DNA from: Roseococcus sp.
Lineage (GTDB): Bacteria > Pseudomonadota > Alphaproteobacteria > Acetobacterales > Acetobacteraceae
Direction of reading: 5' to 3'
Assembly (NCBI RefSeq): GCF_019747315.1
Contig: NZ_JAIEQY010000024.1
Span: 1-46,051, forward strand
DNA: 46,051 bases
Under the pieces are notes generated by a model. That model saw only the letters and a list, made by a program, of their open reading frames with translations, was not told the origin of the DNA and did no database searches. A program made the position numbers and the translations under genes. Positions 1-8,416 of this stretch are shown in pieces. The stretch's first letter is position 1. Every line of letters starts with the position of its first letter.

Positions 1-9
1 TCAGCGGCC

Positions 10-57
10 GCGCCCGCCGCAGGCTGACGGACCCATGCTCCGCGCCGCGGCGGGCGC
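10..57 (+). terminator. Stem-loop upstream of the capsid gene
   Basis: Bases 10-20 (GCGCCCGCCGC) are perfectly complementary to 47-57, giving an 11-bp GC stem with a 26-base loop, followed by a pyrimidine-rich stretch (CCCCCTTTCTTCC). It could end transcription of a gene left of the window or act as an RNA-processing hairpin ahead of the capsid gene. There is no long T-run, so terminator function is uncertain. Nothing else was recognised in bases 1-183. Confidence 0.4.
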
Positions 58-183
58 CCCCTTTCTTCCGCGCAAAACCCCCTTCGCACCCTGCGGGGCC
101 GGGCGCGCGGATGTCGTGCGCCACGCGGCCCGAACGCGGCCAACCGCAACGCGCATCTTCCCCGAAACCTCTGGAGACCCCCC

Positions 184-1017
184 ATGTCCGGTTCCATCGA
201 CCAGGCCTTCGTCACGCAATTCCAGGCCGAAGTGCATGAGGCCTATCAGCGCCAGGGCAGCAAGCTGCGCCCGGCCATCCGCAGCAAGTCCAATGTGAAG
301 GGCGCCAGCACCATCTTCCAGCGCGTCGGCCGCGGCACCGCGACGTCGAAGTCGCGCAACAACGTCGTGCCGGTGATGAACCTCGAATACTCCGCCGTCT
401 CCTGCTTCCTGCAGGATCACTACGCCGGTGACTGGATCGACAAGCTCGATGAGCTGAAGACCAATGCCGATGAGATCGGTGTCCTCGCCTCCGCCGGCGC
501 GCATGCGCTGGGCCGCAAGACGGATGAGCTGATCATCAACGCGCTCGACCTCGCCACGCAGGAGGCGGTGGGCACGCAATCCGGCCAGACCGACAATGAC
601 GGGCTGACCCGCGCCAAGGTGCTGCTGGCTTTCGAGATGCTGGGCGCCATGGATGTGCCGGATGACGGCAACCGCTTCGCCGTGGTCGGCTGGAAGCAGT
701 GGAGCGAACTGCTGACGCTGCAGGAATTTTCCAACGCCGATTACGTGGGCGATTCGCAGCTGCCCTGGAAGGGCATGCAGGCGAAGATGTGGCTGGGCGC
801 CACCTGGATCCCGCATACCGGCCTGACCAAGACCGGCACGATCCGCTCCTGCTATTTCTTCCACAAGACGGCGATCGGCCATGCAGCGGCGGCGGAAATC
901 AGCACCGACGTGACCTGGCATGGCGACCGCGCGGCGCATTTCGTCAACAGCATGATGAGCCAGGGCGCGTGTCTCATCGATGATGCCGGCGTGGTCAGGA
1001 TGCGCTGCAAGGAGTAG
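184..1017 (+). CDS. Phage major capsid protein (podovirus type)
   Basis: This 277-residue protein most resembles the capsid family found in small podophages (Phage_capsid_2 type). Such proteins assemble the icosahedral head shell. The N-terminal part (QFQAEVHEAYQRQGSKLRPAIR, split here as residues about 9-30) and the central 'DNDGLTRAKVLLAFEMLG' helix region are typical of that group. The start is the ATG eight bases after a GGAG ribosome site. It heads a module in T7 order: tail tubular A-like, tail tubular B-like, a short internal protein, tail spike and terminases follow on the same strand. A hairpin terminator follows directly. The assignment is by recognised sequence pattern plus synteny; the exact capsid subfamily is less certain. 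Confidence 0.8.
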   Translation: MSGSIDQAFVTQFQAEVHEAYQRQGSKLRPAIRSKSNVKGASTIFQRVGRGTATSKSRNNVVPVMNLEYSAVSCFLQDHYAGDWIDKLDELKTNADEIGVLASAGAHALGRKTDELIINALDLATQEAVGTQSGQTDNDGLTRAKVLLAFEMLGAMDVPDDGNRFAVVGWKQWSELLTLQEFSNADYVGDSQLPWKGMQAKMWLGATWIPHTGLTKTGTIRSCYFFHKTAIGHAAAAEISTDVTWHGDRAAHFVNSMMSQGACLIDDAGVVRMRCKE

Positions 1018-1062
1018 CGCGCGAGGGTTTTTCCGCCCTCAGACGCCGGGCGCGCGCTCCGC

Positions 1063-1079
1063 GCGCTTGGCTTCGCCGC
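1063..1079. repeat. 17-base repeat shared with the aapQ-aapM gap
   Basis: The 17 bases GCGCTTGGCTTCGCCGC occur here and, in inverted orientation and exactly, at 25113-25129 between aapQ and aapM. Both copies are in noncoding, hairpin-rich DNA next to GCGC-rich flanks. This suggests a dispersed intergenic element of the host genome that also occurs within the phage module. Confidence 0.5.
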
Positions 1080-1118
1080 GCAACTGTCGCGCCGAACCAC
1101 AAGCGCGGTTTGGCGGCG

Positions 1119-1177
1119 CCGGCCGCCTTTCGGCCGGATTCTGCTGGGGCGGCTCCTTCGCCGGGGCCGCCCCTTTT
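1119..1177 (+). terminator. Double hairpin terminator after capsid gene
   Basis: Two hairpins stand in tandem. The first pairs CCGGCCG (1119-1125) with CGGCCGG (1131-1137) around a 5-base loop. The second pairs GGGGCGGC (1146-1153) with GCCGCCCC (1166-1173) and is followed at once by TTTTC, the form of an intrinsic terminator. They lie in the 187-base gap between capsid and the tail tubular A-like gene. In T7 the T-phi terminator lies in the same place, after gene 10 and before gene 11, where it lets capsid be made in excess. Confidence 0.6.
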
Positions 1178-1204
1178 CATCCCCCCTCCCCCGGAGATTC
1201 CGCC

Positions 1205-1774
1205 ATGGCGCTCACCGCGCTCGAACTCTGCTCGCGCGCCCTGCTGCGCATCGGCGCGCAGGCCATCGCCTCGATGGATGAGGGCACCGCCGAGGCGGAA
1301 ATCGCCTCGGGCCTCTATGCCGGCATTCGTGATGCGATGATTTCCGCGCATCCCTGGAGCTTCGCCACCGGCCAGGCCAGCCTGCCGCGTCTCGCCGCCG
1401 AGCCCAATGCCGATTTCCAGCACGCCTTCCAACTGCCGCCGAATTTCCTCCGCGCCCTCTCGGCCGGCGGCCCGGGCCTCGGCCGTGGCCTGAATTATCG
1501 CCTCTTCGAGGACCGGCTGCATTGCGATGCGGCGCAGGTGACGCTCACCTACATCTTCCGACCGGCGGAGAGCACCTTCCCGGCCTTCTTCGCTGCAGCC
1601 CTCGTCGCGCGTCTTTCGGCCGAGTTCTGCATCCCGCTCACCGAGAGCAGCACCCGCGCCCAGATCCTGTTCAACCAGGCCGAGGCCGAGCTGCGCGCCG
1701 CGCGCCGCGCCGACAGCCAGCAGGCCACCACCCAGGCGCTGGACGGCTTCCCCCTCATCCGCGCGCGGGGCTGA
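1205..1774 (+). CDS. Tail tubular protein A-like (T7 gp11-like) head-tail adaptor
   Basis: The protein has 189 residues, close to the 196 of T7 gp11. It carries the family's early pattern: an N-terminal helix, then 'GLYAGIRDAMISAHPWSFA' (about residues 37-55), the counterpart of the usual YxxxRDxxLxxHPWNFA signature. In T7-like phages this protein forms the ring below the portal that receives the tail nozzle. The ATG follows CCGGAG by six bases. The frame stays open far upstream (to 980), but that part is hairpin-rich noncoding sequence, so the internal ATG was chosen. The next gene starts five bases after the stop. Confidence 0.75.
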   Translation: MALTALELCSRALLRIGAQAIASMDEGTAEAEIASGLYAGIRDAMISAHPWSFATGQASLPRLAAEPNADFQHAFQLPPNFLRALSAGGPGLGRGLNYRLFEDRLHCDAAQVTLTYIFRPAESTFPAFFAAALVARLSAEFCIPLTESSTRAQILFNQAEAELRAARRADSQQATTQALDGFPLIRARG

Positions 1775-1778
1775 GAGC

Positions 1779-3659
1779 ATGGCCGCCTCCCGCCAGACCA
1801 AATCCAGCTTCGCCGCCGGCGAGCTGGCGCCCGAGCTGCTGGGCCGCGCCGATCTGCGCGCCTATGCCAATGGCGCGCGCCGGCTGCGCAATGTCTTCAT
1901 CCAGCCGACCGGCGGCGTCACGCGCCGTCCTGGCCTGCGCCACATCGCCACCCTGCCGGGCCCGGCGCGGCTGCTCGCCTTTGAATTCAACACCGAGCAG
2001 ACCTACCTGCTGGTCTTCACCCATGGCCAGTTCAGCGTCTATCTGGATGACGCGCTGGTGGCGGAAGGCAGCGGGCCGTGGAGCACGGCACAACTGCCCC
2101 AGCTTGGCTTCACGCAGAGCGCCGATACGCTGCTGATCTGCCACTCGGATATCCCGCCGCAGCGGCTGACGCGCAGCAGCCACACCAGCTGGACGCTCAG
2201 CCCATGGTCCTGGGCCTTGCTGCCGACCTATCGCTTCGCCGATGCGACGATCACGCTGACGCCCAGCGCCACCACAGGCAGCGTGACCCTCACAGCCTCG
2301 GCTGCGGTGTTCCAGGCCGGGCAGACGGCCACGCCGTTCCGCTTCCGTGGGCGCTTGGGCGTGCTGACGGCCATGGCCTCCGCCACCCAGGCCACGCTAA
2401 GCCTGAACGAGGCACTGCCCGATTTGGCGAGCAGCCCGGATTGGGAGGAAGCCGCCTTCAGCCCGCTGCGCGGCTGGCCCGTCTCGGCCTGCTTTCACCA
2501 GGATCGACTGGTGATCGGCGGCTCACGGGATCTGCCCAACCGCCTCTGGCTCTCGCGCTCGGGCGATCTCTTCAACTTCGACAAGGGCACCGGCCTCGAT
2601 GACCAGGGCATCGAGTTCGGCCTGCTCTCCGACCAGGTGAACGCCATTCGCGGCGTCTTCTCCGGCCGGCATCTCCAGGTCTTCACCACGGGCGGCGAAT
2701 GGATGGTGAGCGGCGAGCCGCTGACACCCTCCTCCATTCAGTTGAACCGGCAGACGCGCATCGGCAGCTCCGCCGCGCGCATGATCCAGCCGGTGGATGT
2801 GGATGGCAGCACCATCTTCGCCGCCCGGAGCGGAAGGGCAATCCACGAATTCGCCTATACCGATGTGCAGCAGGCCTATCAGTCGAACGACCTCGGCCTC
2901 GTCGCCGCACATCTGATCCGCAACCCGCTCGCCATGGCCTATGACCAGTCGCGCCGGCTGCTGCATGTGGTGATGGAGGATGGCGGCCTCGCCACCCTCA
3001 CCCTGTTCCGTGCCGAGCAGGTGACGGCCTGGACGCGGCAGGAAACCGCCGGCGCCTTCACCGGCGTGGCCGAGCTGGATGGCCGGGTCCATGTCACCGT
3101 CCTCCGCCAGGGCAGCACGCGGTTGGAGCGCTTCGAGCCCGGCTTCGGCCTGGACGCGGCCCTCGATGGCAGCAGCGCGCCGGCGAAGGATCGCTGGACC
3201 GGACTGTCCCATCTGGAAGGCGCGACGGTCGGCGTGCTCGCCGATGGGGCGCCGCGCCAGGATGCGGTGGTCTCACAAGGCAGCGTCAAGCTCGATACAC
3301 CCGCCAATAGCACGCAGATCGGCCTCAGCTACGCGCATGAGATCGAGCCGCTGCCGCCCGAACTCAGTGGCGCGCTCGGTGCCCGCGCCGCGCCGCTGCG
3401 CCTGGTCTCTGTCAGCTTCCGCCTGCTGGAGACCGCGGCGCTGGAGGTGGATCTGGGCCGCGGCCCCACGCCCGTGCCCTTCCGCCGGCTGGACACGCCC
3501 CTGCTGGACGCACCGCCGCCCCGCTTCAGCGGCGATGTGCGCCTGGCGGCCCTGGGCTGGCGGCGTGATGCGATGCGCCCGCTCTGGCGGATCTCGGGTC
3601 AGGCCCCCCTGCCGCTCACCCTGCTCTCCGCCACCACCGACATGAGGACGACCGACTGA
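1779..3659 (+). CDS. Tail tubular protein B-like (T7 gp12-like) tail nozzle
   Basis: The 626-residue product begins with the hallmark of podophage tail nozzle proteins: 'SSFAAGELAPELLGRADL', then 'NGARRLRNVFIQPTGG' and 'RRPGLRHIA' (residues about 8-56). T7 gp12 is about 790 residues, so this version is shorter. The nozzle forms the tail tube through which DNA passes. The rest reads as beta-rich, with 'GDLFNFDKGTG' and 'VFTTGGEWMVSG' typical of the family's propeller-like centre. The gene starts five bases after the gp11-like stop, and its stop overlaps the next start (TGATG). Confidence 0.8.
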   Translation: MAASRQTKSSFAAGELAPELLGRADLRAYANGARRLRNVFIQPTGGVTRRPGLRHIATLPGPARLLAFEFNTEQTYLLVFTHGQFSVYLDDALVAEGSGPWSTAQLPQLGFTQSADTLLICHSDIPPQRLTRSSHTSWTLSPWSWALLPTYRFADATITLTPSATTGSVTLTASAAVFQAGQTATPFRFRGRLGVLTAMASATQATLSLNEALPDLASSPDWEEAAFSPLRGWPVSACFHQDRLVIGGSRDLPNRLWLSRSGDLFNFDKGTGLDDQGIEFGLLSDQVNAIRGVFSGRHLQVFTTGGEWMVSGEPLTPSSIQLNRQTRIGSSAARMIQPVDVDGSTIFAARSGRAIHEFAYTDVQQAYQSNDLGLVAAHLIRNPLAMAYDQSRRLLHVVMEDGGLATLTLFRAEQVTAWTRQETAGAFTGVAELDGRVHVTVLRQGSTRLERFEPGFGLDAALDGSSAPAKDRWTGLSHLEGATVGVLADGAPRQDAVVSQGSVKLDTPANSTQIGLSYAHEIEPLPPELSGALGARAAPLRLVSVSFRLLETAALEVDLGRGPTPVPFRRLDTPLLDAPPPRFSGDVRLAALGWRRDAMRPLWRISGQAPLPLTLLSATTDMRTTD

Positions 3660-4099
3660 TGGCCGCTTTGTCTTCCCTCGCCACGCTCGCCTCGGCGGGT
3701 GTCGGGCTCTACGCGCAGAATCGCAACACCCGGCAGCAGGCCGCGACACAGCGCGCCCAGGCCGAGATCACCCGCCAGCAGGACGCATCGCGCCAGCAGC
3801 AACTGACGCTGCAGCAGCAGGCCGAGGCAAGGGCGCGGGGCGAGCAGGTGGCCCGCACCGTCGCCTCGGCACGGGCGCGCCTGGCCGGTGGCGGGCTTGC
3901 GGTGAATGACGGCTCCGCCGCCGCAGTCAGCCAGGGCCTGCGCGCCGATGCCGCGGCCGGCCAAGCGGATAGCGATGCGCTGTTCCGCGCGCGCCTCTCC
4001 TCCGGCCGCGCCTCGCTGCTCAACCCTGACGCGACGTTGACCAATGTGCTGCGCGCCATCCCGAGCTTCGGGAATGCGGTGCGCAACCTGCTCGACTGA
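3659..4099 (+). CDS. Short internal virion protein, T7 gp14-like
   Basis: This is a 146-residue protein with an N-terminal hydrophobic stretch (SSLATLASAGVGLYA, about 5-19). A long Gln/Arg/Ala-rich coiled coil (about 20-70) comes next, then a segment with 'LAGGGLAVNDGSAAAVSQG' and 'QADSDALFRARLSSGRA'. That layout matches small internal virion proteins of the T7 gp14 kind, which leave the head to build the DNA ejection channel in the outer membrane. T7 gp14 is 196 residues. The ATG overlaps the stop of the tail nozzle gene. T7 has two large genes (15, 16) after gp14; here the tail spike follows instead. The family call rests on pattern and position, not on a clear motif. Confidence 0.55.
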   Translation: MAALSSLATLASAGVGLYAQNRNTRQQAATQRAQAEITRQQDASRQQQLTLQQQAEARARGEQVARTVASARARLAGGGLAVNDGSAAAVSQGLRADAAAGQADSDALFRARLSSGRASLLNPDATLTNVLRAIPSFGNAVRNLLD

Positions 4100-4134
4100 A
4101 GCGGTCCTTCCCTCCTCCCCCCATCCCGGAGCCC

Positions 4135-6420
4135 ATGATGTCCGAGCACATCCGCATCGGCGATATCGCGCCGCGCGTGCACTACGTCGCCGACGGCGTG
4201 CAGACCGCCTTCACCTATCCCTTCCCGATCTTCGAGCCAGGCGATATCGAGGTCCTCGGCAACAACGCGCCAGCCAATTACGGCTATGTGATCGAGGGCG
4301 CCGGCCAATCGGGCGGCGGCACCATCCGCTATGCCGAGGCCCCGGCCGCCGGCACGCGCCTGACCATCCTGCGTCGCCTGACGATCGAGCGCGTCACGGA
4401 CTTCCAGTCCAATGGCGTGCTGCGTGCCATGACGCTGAATGACGAGCTGGACCGCCAGGTGGCGGCGCTGCAGGAGGTGCGGGACGATGTCCAGGGCGCG
4501 ATCCGCCTGGACCCTTCCGAAGCCCCTTCCGGCATGCTGCTGCCGCTGCGCGCCGCCCGCGCCGAGAAGCTGCTGGGCTTCGACGCGCTGGGTGAGGTGA
4601 TGGCCTATGACCGCACCGGCACCATCGCCGCCGCCTTTCCCGGCGCCGTGCCACGCAGCGTCGAGGACAAGCTGGCCGAGACGCTGAGCAGCCGCGATTT
4701 CGGCGCGGTGGGCGATGGCGTGACGGATGACGGCCCCGCCCTGCAGGCCGCGATGAACGCGGCCGGCGCCTCGGGCAAGCACCTGGTTCTGACAGAGGGC
4801 ACCTTCCGCACCACCATGCCGCTGATGCTGCCCGGCGGTGCCGCGGGCCTGACCATGCGCGGCAGCATCCTCTACGCGGGACCCGGCGGCCAGGCGGCGC
4901 TGACCATCGGCGATGGCGGGGCAGTGCGCAACGCCACCAAGCTCTACCAGGGGCTGCGCGTCATTCGCGCGACCATCAGCGACTGGCAGAATTTCGGCGA
5001 TATCGGAATTATTTTCCGCAATTGCGATTCCAGCAACATCGAGGTCCGGCAGGTCGAGGGCTTCACCATCGGGATCCAGACGCTGGGCGTGGAGCGCGGC
5101 TTCGAGGACAGCAATCTTTTCCTTGGCCGCATCGTGAACAACCACATCGGCCTCGACATCCACACCCAGACGGCGGCGGGTTGGAACACCTCGGTGCGGT
5201 ATCATGGCGGGCATTTCGCCTGCGCCAGCGCGCTCCATCCGACGCTGAGCCGCTACGGCATCCGCTTCTCGGCCGAGCCTGGCGCCTATGTCGCCCACAA
5301 CCGGCATGTCTTCTTCGGTCCCGCCTTCGAATTGCAGGCGCGGGACCGGCCGGCGATCTTCGGCGTGCCCTTCCTCTGCGAGGTGAACAGCCGCGCCGTC
5401 ATCGCCTATGGCATGCGGATGGAGGGCTGTTCCCCCTATCCGGCGCGGCATATCGGCAATGCGCAGGACCATGTCTATGAGGTGGCCTGGGCCAGCCAGG
5501 GCTATCTGCTGGAAGTGCGCTACGAGGCGAGTTCGACGCGAGTCGGCGCCGTGGTGCGCGGCCTGCACCAGGCGGCGGCGCATCGCGAATTCACGCGGGT
5601 GGTGGGCGATGTGCCCAATCTGCGCGCCGCGTCCTTCCGCTGGAACGCCTCGCAGACCGGCTTCGACCAGCTGGCCTGCCTCTCCACCAATGTGAGCGGC
5701 AGCCCCGTCGCCCTGGCGGATTTCGCCTTCCCGGGCCTCGAGGATTATGTGCTCACAAATCGCGGCGTGATCCTGCCCGGTGGGCGCGGCCTGGGCTTCG
5801 TGGTGGACGCGACGCGGGCGCGGGAGTTCGCGCTGGCCGTGGATGCGGATGATCCGCGCCTCATCGTGCAATGCTTCGATGGCGCGGGGAACATCATGGA
5901 TGACGCGCTCGGCCAGATCGTCCGCGCCTCCGGCATGTCCATGGCCTGGAACACCGCGGCGCGCTGGTGGCAGGGTTCGGCCGACATGACCGATGCCGAC
6001 CTCACGCGGCTGCAGGTGGTGCGCCTCGAAACGAGCGTGGCCTATGCCATCATCGGTGTCGCGCGCATCGGCACGGATTACGAGGTGCGGGCGATGCGGC
6101 TCTTCACCGACCCTTCGGTCTCGCCACCTTTGCTCTACGGCCTGCCTGATCTGCGCCACGGCGCGCGAGAGTTGCGCGCCGAGCTGGCCTGGGACCCGCC
6201 CTCGATCGCGGCGGGCGCCACCGCGCAGCTCAACGTGCCGCTGACCGGCGCGCGGCCTGGCGATTTCGTGCAGGCGGCCTTCACCCTCTCCACCTCCGGC
6301 GTGGTCTTCCTCGCACAGATCGGCGCGCAGGATTTGGTGACGGTGACCGCCTGGAACCGCAGCGGCGGCGCGGTGGATCTGGGCGCCGGCACGGTGCGCG
6401 TGCGGCTGGTAAAATCGTGA
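4135..6420 (+). CDS. Tail spike with T7-type adaptor and beta-helix
   Basis: The protein has 761 residues. Residues 1-125 form the T7 tail-fibre attachment domain: 'FTYPFPIFEPGDIEV' (26-40), 'TRLTILRRLTIERVTDFQ' (74-91) and 'LNDELDRQVAALQEVRDDVQ' (101-120). Residues about 188-210 carry 'DFGAVGDGVTDDGPALQAA', the start of a pectate-lyase-3 type right-handed beta-helix, which is typical of spikes that bind or cut surface polysaccharide. The C-terminal 150 residues look like a beta-sandwich receptor or trimerisation region. Tandem ATGs (4135, 4138) follow CCCGGAG. The stop overlaps the GTG of the next gene. Whether the spike is enzymatic cannot be told from sequence. Confidence 0.8.
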   Translation: MMSEHIRIGDIAPRVHYVADGVQTAFTYPFPIFEPGDIEVLGNNAPANYGYVIEGAGQSGGGTIRYAEAPAAGTRLTILRRLTIERVTDFQSNGVLRAMTLNDELDRQVAALQEVRDDVQGAIRLDPSEAPSGMLLPLRAARAEKLLGFDALGEVMAYDRTGTIAAAFPGAVPRSVEDKLAETLSSRDFGAVGDGVTDDGPALQAAMNAAGASGKHLVLTEGTFRTTMPLMLPGGAAGLTMRGSILYAGPGGQAALTIGDGGAVRNATKLYQGLRVIRATISDWQNFGDIGIIFRNCDSSNIEVRQVEGFTIGIQTLGVERGFEDSNLFLGRIVNNHIGLDIHTQTAAGWNTSVRYHGGHFACASALHPTLSRYGIRFSAEPGAYVAHNRHVFFGPAFELQARDRPAIFGVPFLCEVNSRAVIAYGMRMEGCSPYPARHIGNAQDHVYEVAWASQGYLLEVRYEASSTRVGAVVRGLHQAAAHREFTRVVGDVPNLRAASFRWNASQTGFDQLACLSTNVSGSPVALADFAFPGLEDYVLTNRGVILPGGRGLGFVVDATRAREFALAVDADDPRLIVQCFDGAGNIMDDALGQIVRASGMSMAWNTAARWWQGSADMTDADLTRLQVVRLETSVAYAIIGVARIGTDYEVRAMRLFTDPSVSPPLLYGLPDLRHGARELRAELAWDPPSIAAGATAQLNVPLTGARPGDFVQAAFTLSTSGVVFLAQIGAQDLVTVTAWNRSGGAVDLGAGTVRVRLVKS

Positions 6421-6719
6421 AGCGGCGCAAGCCCCGCACGCCGCCGCTCAACCTGGCCGAGGCGCTGCCCCATGTGGCCGGTTCCTATAGGCGCTTCGTC
6501 GCCGGCCAAGTGGATGAGGCGGACACCAAGGCCTTCACCGCGCATCACAGCGCGGCGAAGACCGCGCTCTCGCATCTCGAGCAGCTCATGAAGCTTGCCG
6601 GCGAGGGCGATGACGCGGCGGCGACCGACCCGGCCGATCGCGCGCTCGGCGAGGCGCGCCAGGAAATGGACGACGAGGAACAGGAGACGCCCGCAGATGA
6701 CCCAGGAAAGCCTGGCTGA
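6417..6719 (+). CDS. Putative small terminase subunit
   Basis: This is a 100-residue, charged, mostly helical protein with a basic N-terminus (MKRRKPRTPP) and a very acidic C-terminus (QEMDDEEQETPADD). I recognise no family motif. Its position between tail fibre and large terminase is that of T7 gene 18, and its size fits a small terminase (T7 gp18 is 89 residues), which would recognise DNA and regulate the large subunit. It starts with GTG overlapping the tail-spike stop (GTGA) and overlaps the large terminase by 23 bases, which implies coupled translation. The function is inferred from position only. Confidence 0.5.
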   Translation: MKRRKPRTPPLNLAEALPHVAGSYRRFVAGQVDEADTKAFTAHHSAAKTALSHLEQLMKLAGEGDDAAATDPADRALGEARQEMDDEEQETPADDPGKPG

Positions 6720-8124
6720 CCTGCTTGAGTTCGTCTGGGTCTGGAATCGGCAACAGCGCCAGGGCACGCCACAGGTGCACCGCCGCATCCTGCGCTGGCT
6801 GGAGACCGAGCAGCCCTCGTGCCGCATGCTGCTCATGGCTTTTCGCGGCTGCGGCAAATCCACGCTGGTCGGGCTGTTCTGCGCCTGGTCGCTCTACCGC
6901 AACCCGGAGACGCGCATCCTGGTGGTGGCGGCCGACCAGAGCCTGGCCGGCAAGATGGTGGGGCATGTGCGCCGCATCATCGAGCGCCACCCGCTCTGCC
7001 GCCCGCTGATCCCGGAGGGCGACGAGGCCTGGGCGGCGGATCGGTTCACGGTGCAGCGCCCCGGCGCGCTGCGCGACCCCTCCATGCTGGCGCAGGGCCT
7101 GCTCGGCAACATCACCGGCGCGCGGGCGGACATCATCATCTGCGACGATGTGGAGGTGGCCGGCAATTGCGACACGCCCGGCAAGCGCGCCGAGCTGCGC
7201 GAGCGCCTGGCGGAGACGGAGTTCATCCTGACGCCGGGCGGGCTGATCCTCTATGTCGGCACGCCGCACACGGAGGAAAGCCTCTACCGCCAGGGGGACG
7301 GCTTCCTGCAGGGCTATCACCGGCTGGAGGTGCCAATCCAGGACGCGGCGGGGCAAAGCGCCTGGCCCGAACGCTTCAAGGAAAGTGCCATCGCGGCCCT
7401 GCGGGAGCGCGTGGGCGCGCTGCATTTCGCGCGCCAGATGCTGCTGCAGCCCGTGGCCAACACGGCCGCGCGGCTCGATCCAGCCCTGGTGCTGCGCTAC
7501 ACGGAGGAGACAGAATACCGCGAGGCCAATGGCCGCGCGCAGCTCTGGCTGCTCGGCCGGCGCATGGCCTCGGGCGGGGGGTATTGGGACCCCGCCTATG
7601 GGCGCTCCGAAGGTGGCGGCGATGGCTCCGTCGTGGCCGCAACCTACACGGATGGCGAGGGGCGGCACTTCCTGCATCGCCTGACCTGGATCACCCAGCG
7701 CAGCGACGCGCCCGATGATCCGGCCACGCAGCAATGCCGCCAGGTGGCCGAGCTGGCGCGGGAGCTGATCCTGCCCGTGCTGCGCGTCGAGACCAATGGC
7801 ATCGGCCGCTTCCTGCCGGCGCTGCTGAAGCGCGAAATGGCGCGGGCGGGGGCCGCCTGCGCCGTGCTGGAGCACAGCAACCGCCGCCCCAAGGTGGAGC
7901 GTATCCTCGCCGCCTTCGACCCATTGCTGGCGGCGCGCCGGCTGCATGCGCATGAAAGCGTGTTCCGCACGGGCTTCCCGCGCGAGATGGCGGAATGGCG
8001 GCCGGATGCGCGCGGCGCGCGGGATGATGGGCTGGATGCGGTGGCCGGCTGCATCCTGGCCGAGCCGCTGCGCCTGCCTGCGCTGCCGCCGCGCGCGCCC
8101 GGGCCCAGCTGGCGCGGGGGTTAG
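6697..8124 (+). CDS. Phage large terminase (T7 gp19-like)
   Basis: The 475-residue protein is the DNA-packaging motor and nuclease. The ATPase half shows a Walker A at 49-56 (FRGCGKST), a Walker B at 146-151 (IIICDD) with acidic partner, and a coupling motif VGTPHTE (187-193). The C-terminal nuclease half has the expected acidic residues: D298 in 'YWDPAYG', E365 in 'VETNG' and D447 in 'DDGLDA'. The ATG at 6697 was chosen because upstream in-frame sequence is the coding region of the small-terminase candidate in another frame. All catalytic elements look intact, so packaging activity is plausible. Confidence 0.9.
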   Translation: MTQESLADLLEFVWVWNRQQRQGTPQVHRRILRWLETEQPSCRMLLMAFRGCGKSTLVGLFCAWSLYRNPETRILVVAADQSLAGKMVGHVRRIIERHPLCRPLIPEGDEAWAADRFTVQRPGALRDPSMLAQGLLGNITGARADIIICDDVEVAGNCDTPGKRAELRERLAETEFILTPGGLILYVGTPHTEESLYRQGDGFLQGYHRLEVPIQDAAGQSAWPERFKESAIAALRERVGALHFARQMLLQPVANTAARLDPALVLRYTEETEYREANGRAQLWLLGRRMASGGGYWDPAYGRSEGGGDGSVVAATYTDGEGRHFLHRLTWITQRSDAPDDPATQQCRQVAELARELILPVLRVETNGIGRFLPALLKREMARAGAACAVLEHSNRRPKVERILAAFDPLLAARRLHAHESVFRTGFPREMAEWRPDARGARDDGLDAVAGCILAEPLRLPALPPRAPGPSWRGG

Positions 8125-8134
8125 CGCCCCGCCC

Positions 8135-8353
8135 TCACGCCGGCTTCTTCAGGATCTCGCTCGCATGCCGAGCCCGACCGGGCGCGGTGATGGCGAAATG
8201 CCCATCCGCCCGCTGCTCCGCCAGGCCCATCCCCTGCAAGCGCAGGAGGCAGGGCTGGTCCTTCAGCTCCGGCGGCCTGCCATGCGGCCCCACCAGCGTC
8301 AGCCGGTGCAGGGCCGAACGGCAGCAGCTTTCCAGATACGGCTCACTCCACAT
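8135..8353 (-). CDS. Small winged-helix-like protein, antisense within phage module
   Basis: A 72-residue protein is read on the minus strand, convergent with the terminase gene and divergent from the next lysis gene. Its ATG is preceded by GGGAGA at suitable distance. The segment 'CLLRLQGMGLAEQRADGHFAITAPGRARHASEIL' (residues 35-68, quoted in parts) reads like the end of a recognition helix plus a beta wing ('DGHFAIT') and a closing helix, as in compact winged-helix regulators. It also has the fitting hydrophobic rhythm 'ALHRLTLVGPHG'. The same bases are not otherwise coding on the plus strand. DNA binding is inferred; a structural or packaging accessory role is possible. Confidence 0.5.
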   Translation of the reverse strand: MWSEPYLESCCRSALHRLTLVGPHGRPPELKDQPCLLRLQGMGLAEQRADGHFAITAPGRARHASEILKKPA

Positions 8354-8416
8354 TCCAACATCTCTCCCGCGCGCCCTCGTTGTGGCGATGCGCGCGCCCG
8401 CCCGCAAGGAGGCCCC

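Noticed and set aside
3709..6159. An 816-codon open frame on the minus strand opposite the tail genes
   Set aside because: It runs antisense to clearly recognisable tail proteins and its translation is low-complexity Arg/Gly/His-rich; this is typical of high-GC shadow frames.
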